The notes under the pieces: generated by a model
Database searches by the model: none
The model's input: only the letters and a program-made list of their open reading frames with translations
Told to the model about the DNA's origin: nothing
Shown: positions 12,401 to 24,323 of the stretch, one piece after another
Layout of the letters: each line of letters starts with the position of its first letter
Position numbering within the stretch: position 1 is the first letter of the stretch
NCBI GenBank assembly: GCA_009192285.1
Contig: WBVU01000004.1
Span: 1,758,001 to 1,822,000, forward strand
Length of the DNA: 64,000 bases
Reading direction: 5' to 3'
Origin: Morchella semilibera
Taxonomy: Eukaryota; Ascomycota; Pezizomycetes; Pezizales; Morchellaceae
Translations under genes and position numbers: made by a program

Positions 12401-15400
12401 ATTTTGCATCGGGACGCATTTATTCTCTCCTCTCCTCCCTCCATCTTTTTGAGTCTATCTGCCCCCGATGCTAGGATATCTACAGAAAGAGAATTAGTTG
12501 TATTGGTGTTCATAAGTCTTTTAAAGTCCCTGCAAAGCCACATGATCGGCAACTGGCGGCGTGCACCTCGGTTACCTTGTGGCGCTTTTAATACGCACGT
12601 GATACAATTTAGTGCAGGCGCTACTGGCAATGCTTGTAACTCCTCCCCAACCAGAACTAGACCACGCAAGTACCGTGGACTACATAAGTGGTTTAGTAAA
12701 ACGGTAATGTGCTCATTGCTGAATCTGAATCTCGGAGTGCGCAATCTGACAACTTATCGTGGGCCGGAGCCAGATGTGCCCCATAATTAGATAACTACAT
12801 GTATACTTTAATTTCGTGGTGTAAAGATGCCTGCTAGGGTTGCCTGAGACGAGGGGGGTTAGTAGTCGAATACGTCGACTCGCACCGCGAATCTATGCTG
12901 AATCGTAACGCAGCTATAAGACTCTTCATCCTTACTTTTCTAACTCTCAGATGAAGTGATCTTCCTAGCTCTTTAGATGATACTGGCATAAGTCCTGGCT
13001 TTTTCTCATCAAACCGGCTTAAGGTACGTCCTCTCCGAGCCTGTATTGGATATTCGGAACTTTCCCCGCCCCCAAGCTGAACAATCGAATGTTAGGGGCA
13101 CACCCAGAGCTTACATATCTCTTCCCTGATGGTCAGTGCACGGAACACCGGTGCACTTACCTTCGTACCACATTAACATTTTATAACCACAGTCGCACCT
13201 CACTATGCTGGATGGCTAAGATTCCTAAGGAATCCGGGATGGCAAATTGATTTTTCAATAGGTAAAATGGAACTCACAGAGAACCTCGTAACGTCAAGGA
13301 ATCCGGCATATTGAGTTCTGCCATAGCGAGGTGCCAGATTTAGGTAGGTACAACACAGCAGACCCGCATTACTGTGCGTGCCGTGTAACGCCGTGCCTAC
13401 ATCCAAGGTAAATATCACGAGAGGCACATACCTGTATGTACGCGCGACAGTTCATCCAAATGACTTATGATGAAATGGCCTTCTTTGCGATACTTATTGT
13501 CGCTCAGAAAACTCGCTGTTGGTTTCACAGGTTTGCCGATGAGGCTATTCCTTTGTTATAGCAAGGAGCGGAAAGTATGTTGTAGCTTGCATTGTGAGAT
13601 TTTTTGTTTTGAATGTACTCTATGTGGATCGCAGTTTCATTGGACTCCGTTGATGGAGTGCATACCGGTGCTGCTTGACGAGCATTATATTAGCTGTGAA
13701 TATATATTGTTAGCCACACTCTCCCTATTCAAGCTCATGGACCTAACCTAAGGCCTTTTTTCATCCCGCGAATAACTCCAAAAGGTAGACCCCCAGGTGC
13801 CAGGGGCATACGTACCCACGTACCCACACTTTAAACCGGCGACGCACAAGCTGCTGTGTAATCAAGAACGTCCCCACCGACTCCAGAACCGTTATTGGCT
13901 ACGGAAACCCCCCCGAGGTTATGCCTTATTAATCTCGGGTGTTAATAATCGGGTATTTTGTATGGAATGGCCAGGATGTGCTCTAAACAGATCTGGGTAG
14001 AAGTGGAAAATGTCCGTAACGTCGAGTTCCGGTATAGCAAATGGCACTCATGCGTCTCTCGGAAAAGCTCATGATTAGATTCGGAAAAGCTACCGTGTAT
14101 TTTTAGAGTAGTCTTTACGGACATTCCTCCGAGCAGCACGACGAGAAGCCTAACGGATCAAAGAGCGGCCACAGGGATTTCTTAGGGCTAGGGCGTATGT
14201 AGATTCCCGGAACTACGTCTAGATGACAAGAACGATGGATTATTTCGATTATTTCTCCGATAATTGACACTAGGTTCAGGGTAGATTTCCCCGCCTGATG
14301 AAGATATCTAGAGTGCGTGATAGTTGTCTTTCCACAAGCCTACCCCCTGGTAACGCATCGATCTCCGTCCCGCCGGGGATTCTCCGAAGTAGAGGCAGCC
14401 TCTACTTATGGATCGCAGCATACGTTCTCTGTAGGTATGGCGTTAGCCAGGGGATCTAGAATCACTCCACAATTAAAAAACCTCCTTCCTATAGACAGAT
14501 TAAGTATTTACCTAAATAATACAGACCAAGAATCCGCAGAATGTTCATTTAATATCCAGAGCCCCAGCTATATCGGAGAGTGGCGTGTCAACATCAGGAG
14601 GTATAGCAGTGTTCCAAAAGACTAGCTACTTTACTCATAGCCAACACGGGCTTGCCTGATGGTTGGCAAAAGACATCACGACACCAGAAGAGCTATTGCA
14701 CATGAAGAAGTAAAGTAAATCCTGCCTCAAGTGGCTATGCGTAGGTGTTTAGGTGGCGTTTGAATGATGAGGTGCTGGGGTGTTCACCTTTTAATTAATG
14801 TTGAATGACTACCGATATCTAACTCATTGGATCTGTAGCCAACATTAGCATTAAATGTCTCTTTCTATCCAGGCCTTTTCGAGGACTTAAGCCAACGACA
14901 CCATTTTAGTTGACGATGTTGAACCTGGCATCGAGTGATGCATTGTGATCGATGCGATCGCGGGGCACCTCGAGGCGGGGAGAAGGGGTTGTTTCGGCCA
15001 ACTGAGGATATTAGGCCACTCCAAACCGAATAATTCTATATCCCGAGTTATCTCGATATTCCTCAAGGTTTGACTATGAGTGACAACCTTTAAGAAATGT
15101 TAACCCGCGGGCAAAGCATCCCTTAGCGCAAGTCGATAAGCCCAGGAATTTGACGAGTGGCTAGACATTAATCCATGTGTCTCCGGGTTTGTGTGCCCCA
15201 ATCACCTGGATTGAAGTTTCAATTTATGGGGAACATACACGGATACATATCCTAGTGATCAGAGTACTGCTTGAAGAGCCTCTAGGTAAAGGCTGTAATG
15301 TATCTCATGAGGTGCACATGCGTAGGTCTCATTGAAAGATGTGAGGTGGGGTTTCTTGAGACGTATATACTCGAAGAACACATCTCGTTGGAGACAACGA

Positions 15401-17214
15401 TGCGGGGTATTGAGTATTGAGATTTAGAAGTGGGGACGGAAGTCAAGTAGGAGGGGATTGTTGGAGGTGAAAGAAATGAGCTTATATTATGATAGTATGG
15501 CTGGGGAGTTGGTTAGTGCCGAAGACATTTATGGGGGCTGAGTTACGCTAGAGCGAAATCCGAGCGGGCCATACCTGAGCTATAATTATAACCAAGTTAT
15601 GGTTGCTGAATACATATTTTGGGTTTATTAGGCGTATTTGAAATATTATTTCACCGGGGACACACTCGATACATACATGTATACATGTATACATGCACGT
15701 GTGCACTACATGTATTTATATGCATGTACAGTGCATGGATATTTTCTGGATTGTCGGGCCTCATGTGGTGGAGGGGGGATCTTTTTGCGTGATAAGCTTT
15801 AACTAGACTTCAATCCACAGGTCAGCTATTATCATGACCCAAAGACCCGATTACAGCTTTGTGCACGAGCCACGTTTCCATGCGAGTAGGGTTTTGGAAA
15901 CCACACATGAATGGTACATACTTACATAAGTCGATAGATACATGTACTTGTATGTACACGCATAATGTAGTAATGTAATAGGATGAGTACTGCATGTACT
16001 TTAATTTGGTACATAAACCGCCATGTACCACGTTCACTTTGCGTAGAAACTCTGTAGGCCTCTCAAGTGTGCAAGGACTTTCTTTTTCTTGACTGGCTAG
16101 GTAGGCATTATACCAATAGATCTTGTGTAATAGAAAGTTCTATATATCGGTCAGCAAATCATATTGTTCATCCTCTCTTAAGCTTTCTTCTAGAGACCGT
16201 GTTAATACAGATGACATTCTACAAAATTGCCTGTCACTAGGGATCTGGATCATTCCTCAATACGTCAAATTAATCCTCATCTCCGTAGAAAGGTAGTATT
16301 TAACTATATATAGGTATCCAACAACAATCACGAAACCTCTCTCTCACCCAGAGTGGGATCCTCTAGATTCCGTGTAAGGGGTGGGATTGGGGGGGGGGGG
16401 GGGCTTTACACTGGCTATTAAAGTCTCTACTCTTAGAATTTATAGAACTCTAGTACTTATCAGCTAACACCAATAAAGAACTACGCATATAAAACCAAGC
16501 CTCGCTGTATATGAATTATATCACTAGGGATCATCTTCTCCCTCACGGAGAGAATTATACCGAATAATACGGTCCATAAGACATCACTCGATATTGGTAA
16601 TGGGCCCTATTCCTTTTTATGACGGGTTTAGGCCTGAGTGTTAACGATTCTATAGATCTAACCGCCTTCACGTATGATTTTAGAGAGATATCACATCACC
16701 TCTGCGTCAGTACTTCACACTTCCAATCCGTGTTTTTATCCTCCGAATATCCGAACTAGATCTCAGATAGGCGTAAAAGCAATTCTATTTATTATTAATA
16801 ATAGTTTTATCGCGGAATGAATTCTCCCGAGAACTAATAATCACAAGATGTCACTCGAAGGCCCATCCGAATAATCACAAGCCAGAGATAAATTAATGTC
16901 AAGGCGCAAACTGATTATGCGGGGAGAAGGGTGCTTGAAACAGTATCTGCCGAGGCTTTCATGATTTAGGATAGCTGAACCTGGAGGGAATAGCGGGTAG
17001 GCCGGAAAGGTTGAGACTATCGGATATATGTTTAAGCACGGAATATATACCACGCTTCTTTTAAGTGGAAATAAGGGGAAATAAAGATAAGTGATCAGGG
17101 TTATTATTTCCCTCGAATATTATCATAAATGGCTGGAATATAGGCTTACGTGTATCTATGTACAGTGATTTTGTTCGTAAATTCGTGTCCCTAGCTTGTG
17201 GTGGTAAACATTTG
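9477..17214. other. 7.7-kb region without a recognised gene
   Basis: Only scattered short ORFs occur, mostly under 130 codons, often on both strands at once (for example 12382-12790), with no family motif or consistent splice structure. The region has local low complexity: repeated CAAACTG/GGCTGGGGAAA units at about 9830-9925, a C run at 10061, a cluster of overlapping ACATGTAT palindromes at 15660-15730, and a G run at 16389-16403. The first 150 bp upstream of 9476 probably hold the leader and promoter of the transcription factor. No complete transposon was recognised. Confidence 0.5.
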
Positions 17215-19126
17215 CTATCCCTGAGTAGGCGCGTCTTCTAGATGCGCACCGCTTGCTTTCTCCGCCTTCTCAAACACGCCAGTTTCCTCTCCTACCCTCC
17301 GTCTCTGTACAGTCTTCCCGCCTGTACTCCATACGCCTCCTGTGATACCACCGCGGTCAAAGAGGTGGTCTACATCCTCCAACTCAAGGCCCTTCGTCTC
17401 AGGAAAGAAACAATACACAATTGGCACCATTCCGGCGTTGAAAACAGCAAAGATGACGAATGTCTTCCATCCGATATTTCCAATAGCAATTGGGGTGATT
17501 TCCACCACTGTAAACACAGCAAGCCAGTTAAATGCCGACCCTATAGCCTGTGCGCGGGACCTCAGACGGGTGGTCGAGACTTCAGAGCCATAATACCATG
17601 GTACAGGGAGCCAGCCGATACCCAAAAAAATTTGAAAGATGAAAACCATTGCACAGGCACCGTATGCGGCTGACACGGTTCCAAGCGAGAGGAGAATAGA
17701 GGCCAACGAGAAACATATGCAGAGACCGATAGAAGAGAACATGAGGAGGGGACGACGACCAAGCCTGTCAACTATCCATAGTGGAATAAAAGAGCCGACC
17801 AGATAGGTAAGTGATGTACAGCCACCGAGAATGAGAGACATATTGCGGCTGAGCCCCATGGTCTGCTGATAAACAACTGGGGCGTAATAGTTGATCATGT
17901 TTGCCCCTGTGGACCGCACGAGTGATCAGCTATGACTAGAGAAATTTGCGGCGAAGGTGGTCAGTGCTTACCTGTTGCCTGTTGCATGATCATGACAGCA
18001 ATTGCAAGACAAATCCTTCGAAAGTTCTGAATCTTGCCTCCGATAAATAATTCCTTGAATTTGAACGGACCTCCTGCACTCTCCAATGCTACTGACGCCT
18101 CGATGTCTCGACGGAGTTCAACTATTCTCGGATGGTCGGGGAAATATTCTTCGCCCTCAAGGTCTGCCAAAACCTGCGCCGCTTCCTCGCCACGATCCTG
18201 AGCGACGAGCCATCTATGAGGCTCTTAGCTATACGTAACTTCCAAGGCAATATGGTATACCTACCGAGGAGTTTCCGGGAGAACGACGACCTGTAACACG
18301 AGGAACAAGGCAAAGAATGCCTGGAAGCCAAGAGGAAGACGCCATTGCATAGGGCCATCATTAAAAGATGTTCCATAATCCAGCCAGTAGGCTATAGGGA
18401 GTCAGAGCCATGAACGTATATTAGAATTGTGGGGCAGTCCTACCAATACAAAGTCCAAAGATGGTAACGACAGCCTGTGTGGTAAGTAGCATACCCCTGA
18501 CTCTTGCTGGGGAACACTCTGCCTGATAAACTGGAATAGTGCTAGAGTTGAAACCATTTCCCTAAAGCAAGAGTATTAGCAATCTGCACGTTTAAACCAA
18601 GACAAAACAAGCATTTTAACTTACAATACCGGTTACAATCCTACCAACAATCAACTGGGCTAGCGTGGTAGAACTTGTCAAGATAGCGGTCCCAGCCAAC
18701 ATTGTTATCCCGCCCGCCATGATCATCCGCTTCCGGCCCATCTTCTCGCCAATATAAAAACACAATATCGATCCAACAACACAACCAATCTATGTCGTGT
18801 GACGGGTTAGTTCTCGATGACTGGCGGCAATTGATCAAAGAGAGTAAGCATGCAAACCTACATCATAGATAGCGACAATTGTGCCTTGTGTACTGGTTCC
18901 TGGGTAGTTGAAGTCCCTTGCGAAGCGGTTATCAGCGCCGATGATGCCGCTCATGACACCTACAATGTGATATGTGATTAATTGATGGGGTACGGATTTG
19001 AAGGGAACGGTGCCGGCGCTGGTATCAATTATTACCTTGATCATATCCCAGGAGCAAGAAGCCTTGACAACAGCATGCTGTGATTGTATAGACAAGAGTG
19101 TTTCCGTATAATCTAGGTTTCCACAT
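17215..19126 (-). CDS. MFS sugar porter (STL1/hexose-type), candidate rhamnose-cluster transporter
   Basis: Seven exons, 19126..19036, 18959..18862, 18789..18625, 18561..18444, 18391..18265, 18213..17972 and 17906..17215, join in frame to 510 residues with about 12 hydrophobic segments. Sugar-porter signatures are all present: GYDQGVMSG in TM1, GEKMGRKRMIM after TM2, PETPRWLVAQDRGEEA before the central loop, QQATGANMINYYAP in TM7, DRLGRRPLL, and the terminal PETKGLELEDVDHLF. The protein should import a monosaccharide or polyol by proton symport at the plasma membrane. Its start lies 2 kb from that of LRA3, in divergent orientation. This context suggests rhamnose or rhamnogalacturonan breakdown products as substrate, but the specificity cannot be read from the sequence. 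The start at 19126 was chosen because it leaves a short cytosolic N-terminus before TM1. Confidence 0.9.
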
Positions 19127-19719
19127 GGCTGCTGAAACCCGGCCAATAATTCTGTATAATCTCGTCCTCCTGTTTGAGGAAATTTGCTGTTCTCGCTGGT
19201 GGGATCCTCCTGCCTTTGAGATTTCCGCACCAAACAACAAGGCTGACGACAAATGGTACGGAAAAATAGGTGGAGAAGGATTCTAGGGTTGCCGGTCCCC
19301 GGTTTTTATGTATAAAATCAATCCGGGGTAAAGCACATGATGTAAACAACATATATCATGTATAGTCAGTGTGCGTACGGGTCCTCCCCAAGATCCATCA
19401 AATCAAAGAACATTGCGTCCTAAGCGAGTAATCAGAACCTGGGATTTATCTCTAGATTTCGGCCGAACGTTTTCCGATAGCAAAAGCAAGAGGGGTTGGG
19501 AACGAGCATACACAAAGGTACCTATCTCTCCTTTCTGGCCATGATGGGCTGGAGAAATGGCCGGGATGAGTCCGGCAACATATTACGACTTACACCAGTG
19601 ATACATTTTTATCAATCACGAATTGGTATAACAGTTTCAAGAACTTCAATAATGGTATTATATTCTCTAGAAGAATAGCCATATTATCATTCGTATATAT
19701 ATATTGGTGCTTAAAGGCA

Positions 19720-19774
<55 letters not shown>
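19720..19774. repeat. (AAT)n microsatellite
   Basis: An uninterrupted run of about 18 AAT/TAA trinucleotides lies between the transporter and LRA3. Confidence 0.95.
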
Positions 19775-20384
19775 TATCTAGCGTTTACACCTACGGTGTT
19801 TGCAATTTGGATCATGGCGATCACTCGGCATTAGGTTGATTACACATCGTTGGGTAGCTACGACAAGCCACCACGATCGGACAACTCCTAAGTATTCTAC
19901 ATACAAATACTCAAGTACATACCCCAGAGTTCCCCACCATCCCAGGGTTCCCCACAAACTCCTATCCAGCAAAGAAATTAAAGTCATGTAACTATGGGGC
20001 AAGGGTTTTTTCTGTCTGTCTATCTGTTGTCGTCGCAAGCAGCGGGGCCCAACCTCGGGAGTTGTGGGCATGAGGGCCTTCGGTGTAATACCAACCGAGA
20101 AACCGGCCGGCAAGACAGAGAGAAAAATTCAGTTGTCGCTAGCCTACCCCGCCTTTCCGGGTCCCTCATTTTGTGATTCGCTGGATGCACTCTCCCTCTC
20201 TTTTCTCATCTCATGCACGGTGGGTCGGTGGTGGGTTGGGATGACAAGGGAAGCTCACACCGATGGGATTTAATGCAGGGGTGTATGTGTGGATACAACT
20301 GCGTGAATGAATTGTATGTACCCGTGGGAAAGGGTTCTGCTTCTCAGACAGATTGGAAACGTGCAGGAGTAAATAGGTAAGCAA

Positions 20385-20460
20385 AGAGATATAGAGATAT
20401 AGAGATATAGAGGTATAGAGATATAGAGATATAGGATATAGAGATATAGAGATATAGAGA
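20385..20460. repeat. Imperfect (ATAGAG) hexamer/octamer tandem tract
   Basis: Repeats of ATAGAGAT with small slips continue into a GA-rich run to about 20490. A further GAGT/GAGTGA tract lies at about 20588-20622. The ORFs that cross them owe their length to the repeats. Confidence 0.85.
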
Positions 20461-21081
20461 GAGGGGTGGGGAGAGAAAGAGAGAGAGAGAGGGCGGAGAT
20501 GCCGATGGATGGGTGGAAGGATGGATACATGTAACCAGCCGGATAAGAATCTGCTAATTGCAATGCGACGCGACGGCTACTGGGAGCGAGTGAGTAGTGA
20601 GTGAGTGAGTGAATGAGTGAGTGATGGGCTGTGTCGCATACCCGGGGAATCGCCCTTGTCCGCTTTCTCCGCCACAGACGCACTAGCAAGCAACAACAAC
20701 AACACCAACCTGCTACTATCTCTGTCTAAGATTAAGCAAATCTACTCTATCTCTTGTAGGTTTTTCTCTCCCTCTCCCTCTCTCTCCCGCTCACGTGGGT
20801 AAAGGGAGCTCCTCTACTGCTGATTCTGCTGCTCTAAACTGAAACTGGCACGGGATTAACTTTTCCCACCCTCCGATATTTTGGTTTTAATCCTTCCACC
20901 TAGGTCTGGGCATATATAAGGAAGCTCTGTCTGCTTCTTGTGCTCTCTCACTTCCTCCTCTCTCTTCTGGTTTTTCTCTGGGCATACTTCTCTACTTCTC
21001 CAAATATCATAGTCTTTTTTCTCGAATCAATAAAAAAGAAAACATATAGACAGAGAAATTCCCACTCCTCCCACCCCCCCC

Positions 21082-21100
21082 CCTCTCTCTCTCTCTCTCT
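21082..21100 (+). repeat. CT tract in the presumed LRA3 leader
   Basis: A run of CT dinucleotides follows a C run, 38 to 56 bp before the LRA3 ATG and downstream of its TATA box, so it is probably transcribed. Such pyrimidine tracts are common near fungal transcription starts. Confidence 0.7.
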
Positions 21101-21137
21101 ATCACTAAAAGACAGATATATATACCGACTGCCTACC

Positions 21138-22647
21138 ATGTCAGAAATTAAGCAGTGGCCCACCATCAAGGCCATCAGGACCTATGTTGTCGACGGTGTC
21201 GGCTCTGGTGGTGACTACCACAATGTCGCTGGCGGCCATTGGTACATCTCCCCTTCCACTCCTCACCCTACCTCCCCCCCCCCCCCAATTCCATCTCAAT
21301 GGGTCTATAGCGGAGCCTATAGATATGTATTGGAAGAAATATGTAATTAACACACTCACCCACCAGGCTCGTCGACTCCCCTATCGCCAACCCCATGTCC
21401 CGCTTTGAGAAGTATAAGCACTCACGCACTTCCTGGGGAATCAACGTCCTCGGATCCTTCTGTGTCGAGATCGAAGCCAGTGATGGTACCACAGGGTTCG
21501 CCACGGGCTTTGGTGGTCCCCCAGCCTGCTGGATCGTCCACCAGCACCTCGAGCGCTTCTTGATCGGAAATGACCCCCGAAATCTCTCAATCATGTGGGA
21601 CCAAATGTTCCGCGCAACAACCTTCTATGGCCGCAAGGGGTTGCCCATCGCAACCATCTCCGTCGTCGACCTGGCCCTGTGGGATCTCCTGGGAAAGATC
21701 AGGAAGGAGCCAGTGTACAAGATGATTGGCGGCGCGACGAGGGAGAAGCTGAGTTTCTATTGCACGGGGCCCGAGCCGGTAGCAACGAAAGAGATGGGAT
21801 TCTTTGGTTCAAAGGTCCCATTGCCTTATGGGCCGGATGATGGCCATGAGGGGTTGAGGAAGAATGTGGCGTTCTTGAAGAAACATAGGGAGTCTGTGGG
21901 ACCGGATTACCCAATAATGGTTGATTGCTATATGAGCTTGACGGTGCCGTACACGATCCAATTGGCTACGGCATGTCTAGATCTCAACATCAATTGGTGG
22001 GAGGAGGTTCTTCACCCAGATGACTTTGACGGCTTCCAACAACTCAAGCAGGCGCTGCCCCAGCTCAAGTTCACTACCGGAGAGGTATTTTACCCACCCC
22101 CTGCAAACAACCCAAGTATAAGCGGATAGGCTAATTGACTTTCCCAAAACAGCACGAATACACCCGCTACGGCTTCCGCAAACTCATCGAAGGCCGCAAC
22201 CTCGACATTCTCCAGCCCGACGTCATGTGGGTAGGGGGTCTCACCGAGCTCCTCAAGGTCACCGCCATGGCCGCCGCCTACGACATCCCCGTTGTCCCCC
22301 ACGCCTCGGGATCCTACTCATACCACTACGTCATCTCCCAGTCAAACTGCCCCTTCCAGGAGTATCTCGCAAACTCACCCGATGGAAAGTCTGTCTACCC
22401 GGTGTTTGGCGACATGTTCCTTGACGAACCGGTCCCCATCGGCGGATCAATGGACGTGAGTGTGCTTGATAAGCCAGGCTTTGGTCTAACACTGAACCCT
22501 GCGGCGAAACTGATCAATGCGAGGTCGCTGCTGAACCCAAGCCCGCAGAAGGCATTGACTCCCGCGCCTGTGGTACCCGAGAAGAGGAAGGCAGTGACCA
22601 ACGGAACGAACGGTGTCAAGGCCCAAGAGGAGGAGAATGCGCATTGA
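21138..22647 (+). CDS. LRA3: L-rhamnonate dehydratase (enolase superfamily), rhamnose pathway step 3
   Basis: Exons 21138..21241, 21367..22084 and 22153..22647 join to 438 residues. The N-terminal capping domain starts IKAIRTYVVDGVGSGGDYHN, a segment typical of rhamnonate dehydratases. The barrel carries the acidic metal ligands of the enolase superfamily: Asp221 in MVDCYMSL, Glu247/248 in WWEEVLHPDD and Glu274 in FTTGE. It also has Asp297 (ILQPDVMWVGG) and the catalytic-type His324 (VVPHASGSYS). The enzyme removes water from L-rhamnonate to give 2-keto-3-deoxy-L-rhamnonate, needing Mg2+, in the cytosol. The C-terminal 35 residues (Pro/Lys/Asn rich) look disordered. It is the first of three colinear pathway genes. 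The gene looks intact; assignment to rhamnonate rather than another aldonate is supported by the LRA1 and LRA4 neighbours. Confidence 0.93.
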
Positions 22648-23348
22648 CTAGCCAAGCGCTGGAGGAGGTTCTTGAAGTAGAGCTTGGTGCAAGTGAGTGT
22701 AGAGACTTTAGTGACGAATTATCACGAATATTCTTTTTTGTATGATTTATTGTTTGAGTATGATTATGGGATTTTTTTTTTGTATCTATCTAGTTTAGGT
22801 ATTCTTTCCTCCCCGGGCTTCATCCCCCCACCTCCACACACACCCATTTCAATTCTCGCCGTAAGAGCCAAAGGCAAAGGCGCATTCATGCATGGATATC
22901 ATTTCTTTTCATTTGGGAATGGGGAATTGGCAATCAAAAAAGAGCCGCGACACGCCCCCTTCTTTCTTTTTCCTGCAAGGAAATCATTTCACATCACGAT
23001 ATATATATCGCGCGCCATCACGTGATACGTGCTCTCTATAATGCAAGTTAGAGCGGAATTAATAGCTACCGGAAACCCCGCTATTGGGGGTTAAAAGGGG
23101 CCGTAAAAGGATAAAAATGGCTAGGGCCAGTGCGGTGGTATATATAAGAAGCATATAAACCTCTGACCCATCCCTCAATCCCTCAATTCCTCCATCTCCA
23201 GTCTCCAGTCTCCAGGACCTTCAACCTTCGAATACACCCCCGAACCCTGCCAAGAAAAGGGTAAGAGAGAGAGAGAGAGAGAGAGAGGAAGGAAAGAAAG
23301 AAAGAAAGACAAAGAAAAGAAAAACAAACCTCTCACACAGAACCAGAA
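22648..23348 (+). promoter_or_regulatory. LRA3-LRA1 intergenic region and LRA1 promoter
   Basis: A TATATAA box at 23141-23147 lies 208 bp before the LRA1 start. A CCGGAAACCCCG element at 23069-23080 resembles the CGG/GAAAC blocks near the other cluster genes. The leader contains a (GA)n run at 23264-23287 followed by GAAA repeats. Palindromic ATATATAT/CACGTG-type sequence occurs at about 22998-23025. Confidence 0.5.
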
Positions 23349-24323
23349 ATGGCCGTCCAACTCCTCACCGGCAAAGTAGTAGCCATCACCGGCGCCGCCA
23401 CGGGCATTGGCCGCGCAATCGCAATCGGCATGGCCACCCACGGCGCCAAAGTATCCATCAACTACCTCAACGAGACGCAATCAGCGTCAGTGGCCAGCCT
23501 ACGCAGCACCATCGAGTCCGCGCCCATCTCCTCCTCACTGCTCGCCATCCCGGGGGACATCTCGCTGCCCGCCACCTCCGAGGACCTGATCGCGCAGACG
23601 GTGGCCACGTACGGGCGCCTGGACGTGTTTGTGTCCAACGCGGGGGTGTGCCAGTTTGCCGACTTTTTGACGCTGCCGCGCGAGCTCTACGAGCGCACGG
23701 TGCGCATCAACCTCGACGGCGCGTTCTACGCGACGCAGGCCGCGGCGAGGCAGATGGTTGCGCAGGGGACCGGCGGGAGCATCATTGGTGTTAGCTCCAT
23801 CAGTGCGCTGGTGGGCGGCGCGGGGCAGACACACTATACGCCCACGAAGGCGGGCGTGTTGAGTCTCATGCAGAGCTGTGCGACGGCGCTGGGGTCCAAG
23901 GGCATCAGGTGCAATGCGATCCTGCCGGGGACCATCAAGACGGCGCTGAACGAGGAGGATCTGGACGACGACGCTAAGAGGGCGTATATGGAGGGGAGGA
24001 TACCGCTGGGGAGGACGGGCGTGCCGGAGGATATTGCGGGACCAGCAGTGTTTTTGGCGAGTGATTTGTCGGGGTATATGGTGAGTTTTTATGCCCTTTT
24101 TTTGGTGGTTATTCAGTTGGTCGTGGTTGTGGCTGTGGTTGTGGTTGTGGTTGCTGATCTGGGGGTGTCAATGATTTCTAGACGGGTGCGCAGCTGCTGG
24201 TTGGTGAGTACTTCCTTTCTTCTTCATGCGATATCAATCGCCCCCCCCCCCCCCTCTGCATATTTTGGAACATAACTGACACACGGTATTACAGACGGCG
24301 GCCTGTTTGTCAACCTGCAGTAG
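23349..24323 (+). CDS. LRA1: L-rhamnose 1-dehydrogenase (short-chain dehydrogenase), rhamnose pathway step 1
   Basis: Exons 23349..24080, 24182..24203 (a 22-nt microexon) and 24295..24323 join to 260 residues, the normal classical SDR length, ending TGAQLLV-DGGLFVNLQ. The Rossmann cofactor motif TGAATGIG is at 14-21, NAG at 97-99, Asn121, Ser150, and the catalytic pair Tyr163 and Lys167 (YTPTK). The enzyme oxidises L-rhamnose to L-rhamnono-1,4-lactone with NAD(P)+. The second intron contains a 15-bp C run. Reading straight through the first donor gives a false longer ORF to 24275. Substrate assignment rests on SDR similarity to fungal rhamnose dehydrogenases and on the LRA3/LRA4 neighbours; by motifs alone it is only a classical SDR. 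The coding region is notably G+C rich. Confidence 0.88.

Larger units (their letters stand above)
19127..21137. promoter_or_regulatory. Divergent 2-kb regulatory region between the transporter and LRA3
   Basis: A TATATAA box at 20913-20919 sits about 220 bp before the LRA3 start. A GC-rich palindromic block with CCGAGAAACC then CGGCCGG lies at 20095-20110. Similar CGG-triplet plus GAAAC arrangements occur upstream of LRA1 (23069-23080) and LRA4 (25008-25018), consistent with a Zn2Cys6-type operator, though this is inference. The region also holds the microsatellites listed separately. Promoter function is inferred from gene arrangement. Confidence 0.5.

Noticed and set aside
12382-12790. Overlapping ORFs of 120 and 128 codons on opposite strands
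   Set aside because: They conflict with each other, and neither has a family motif, splice extension or signal peptide.
23535-23834. Minus-strand ORF inside LRA1 (and similar ones inside LRA4)
   Set aside because: G+C-rich coding DNA often leaves antisense frames open. The sense frames carry the catalytic motifs.
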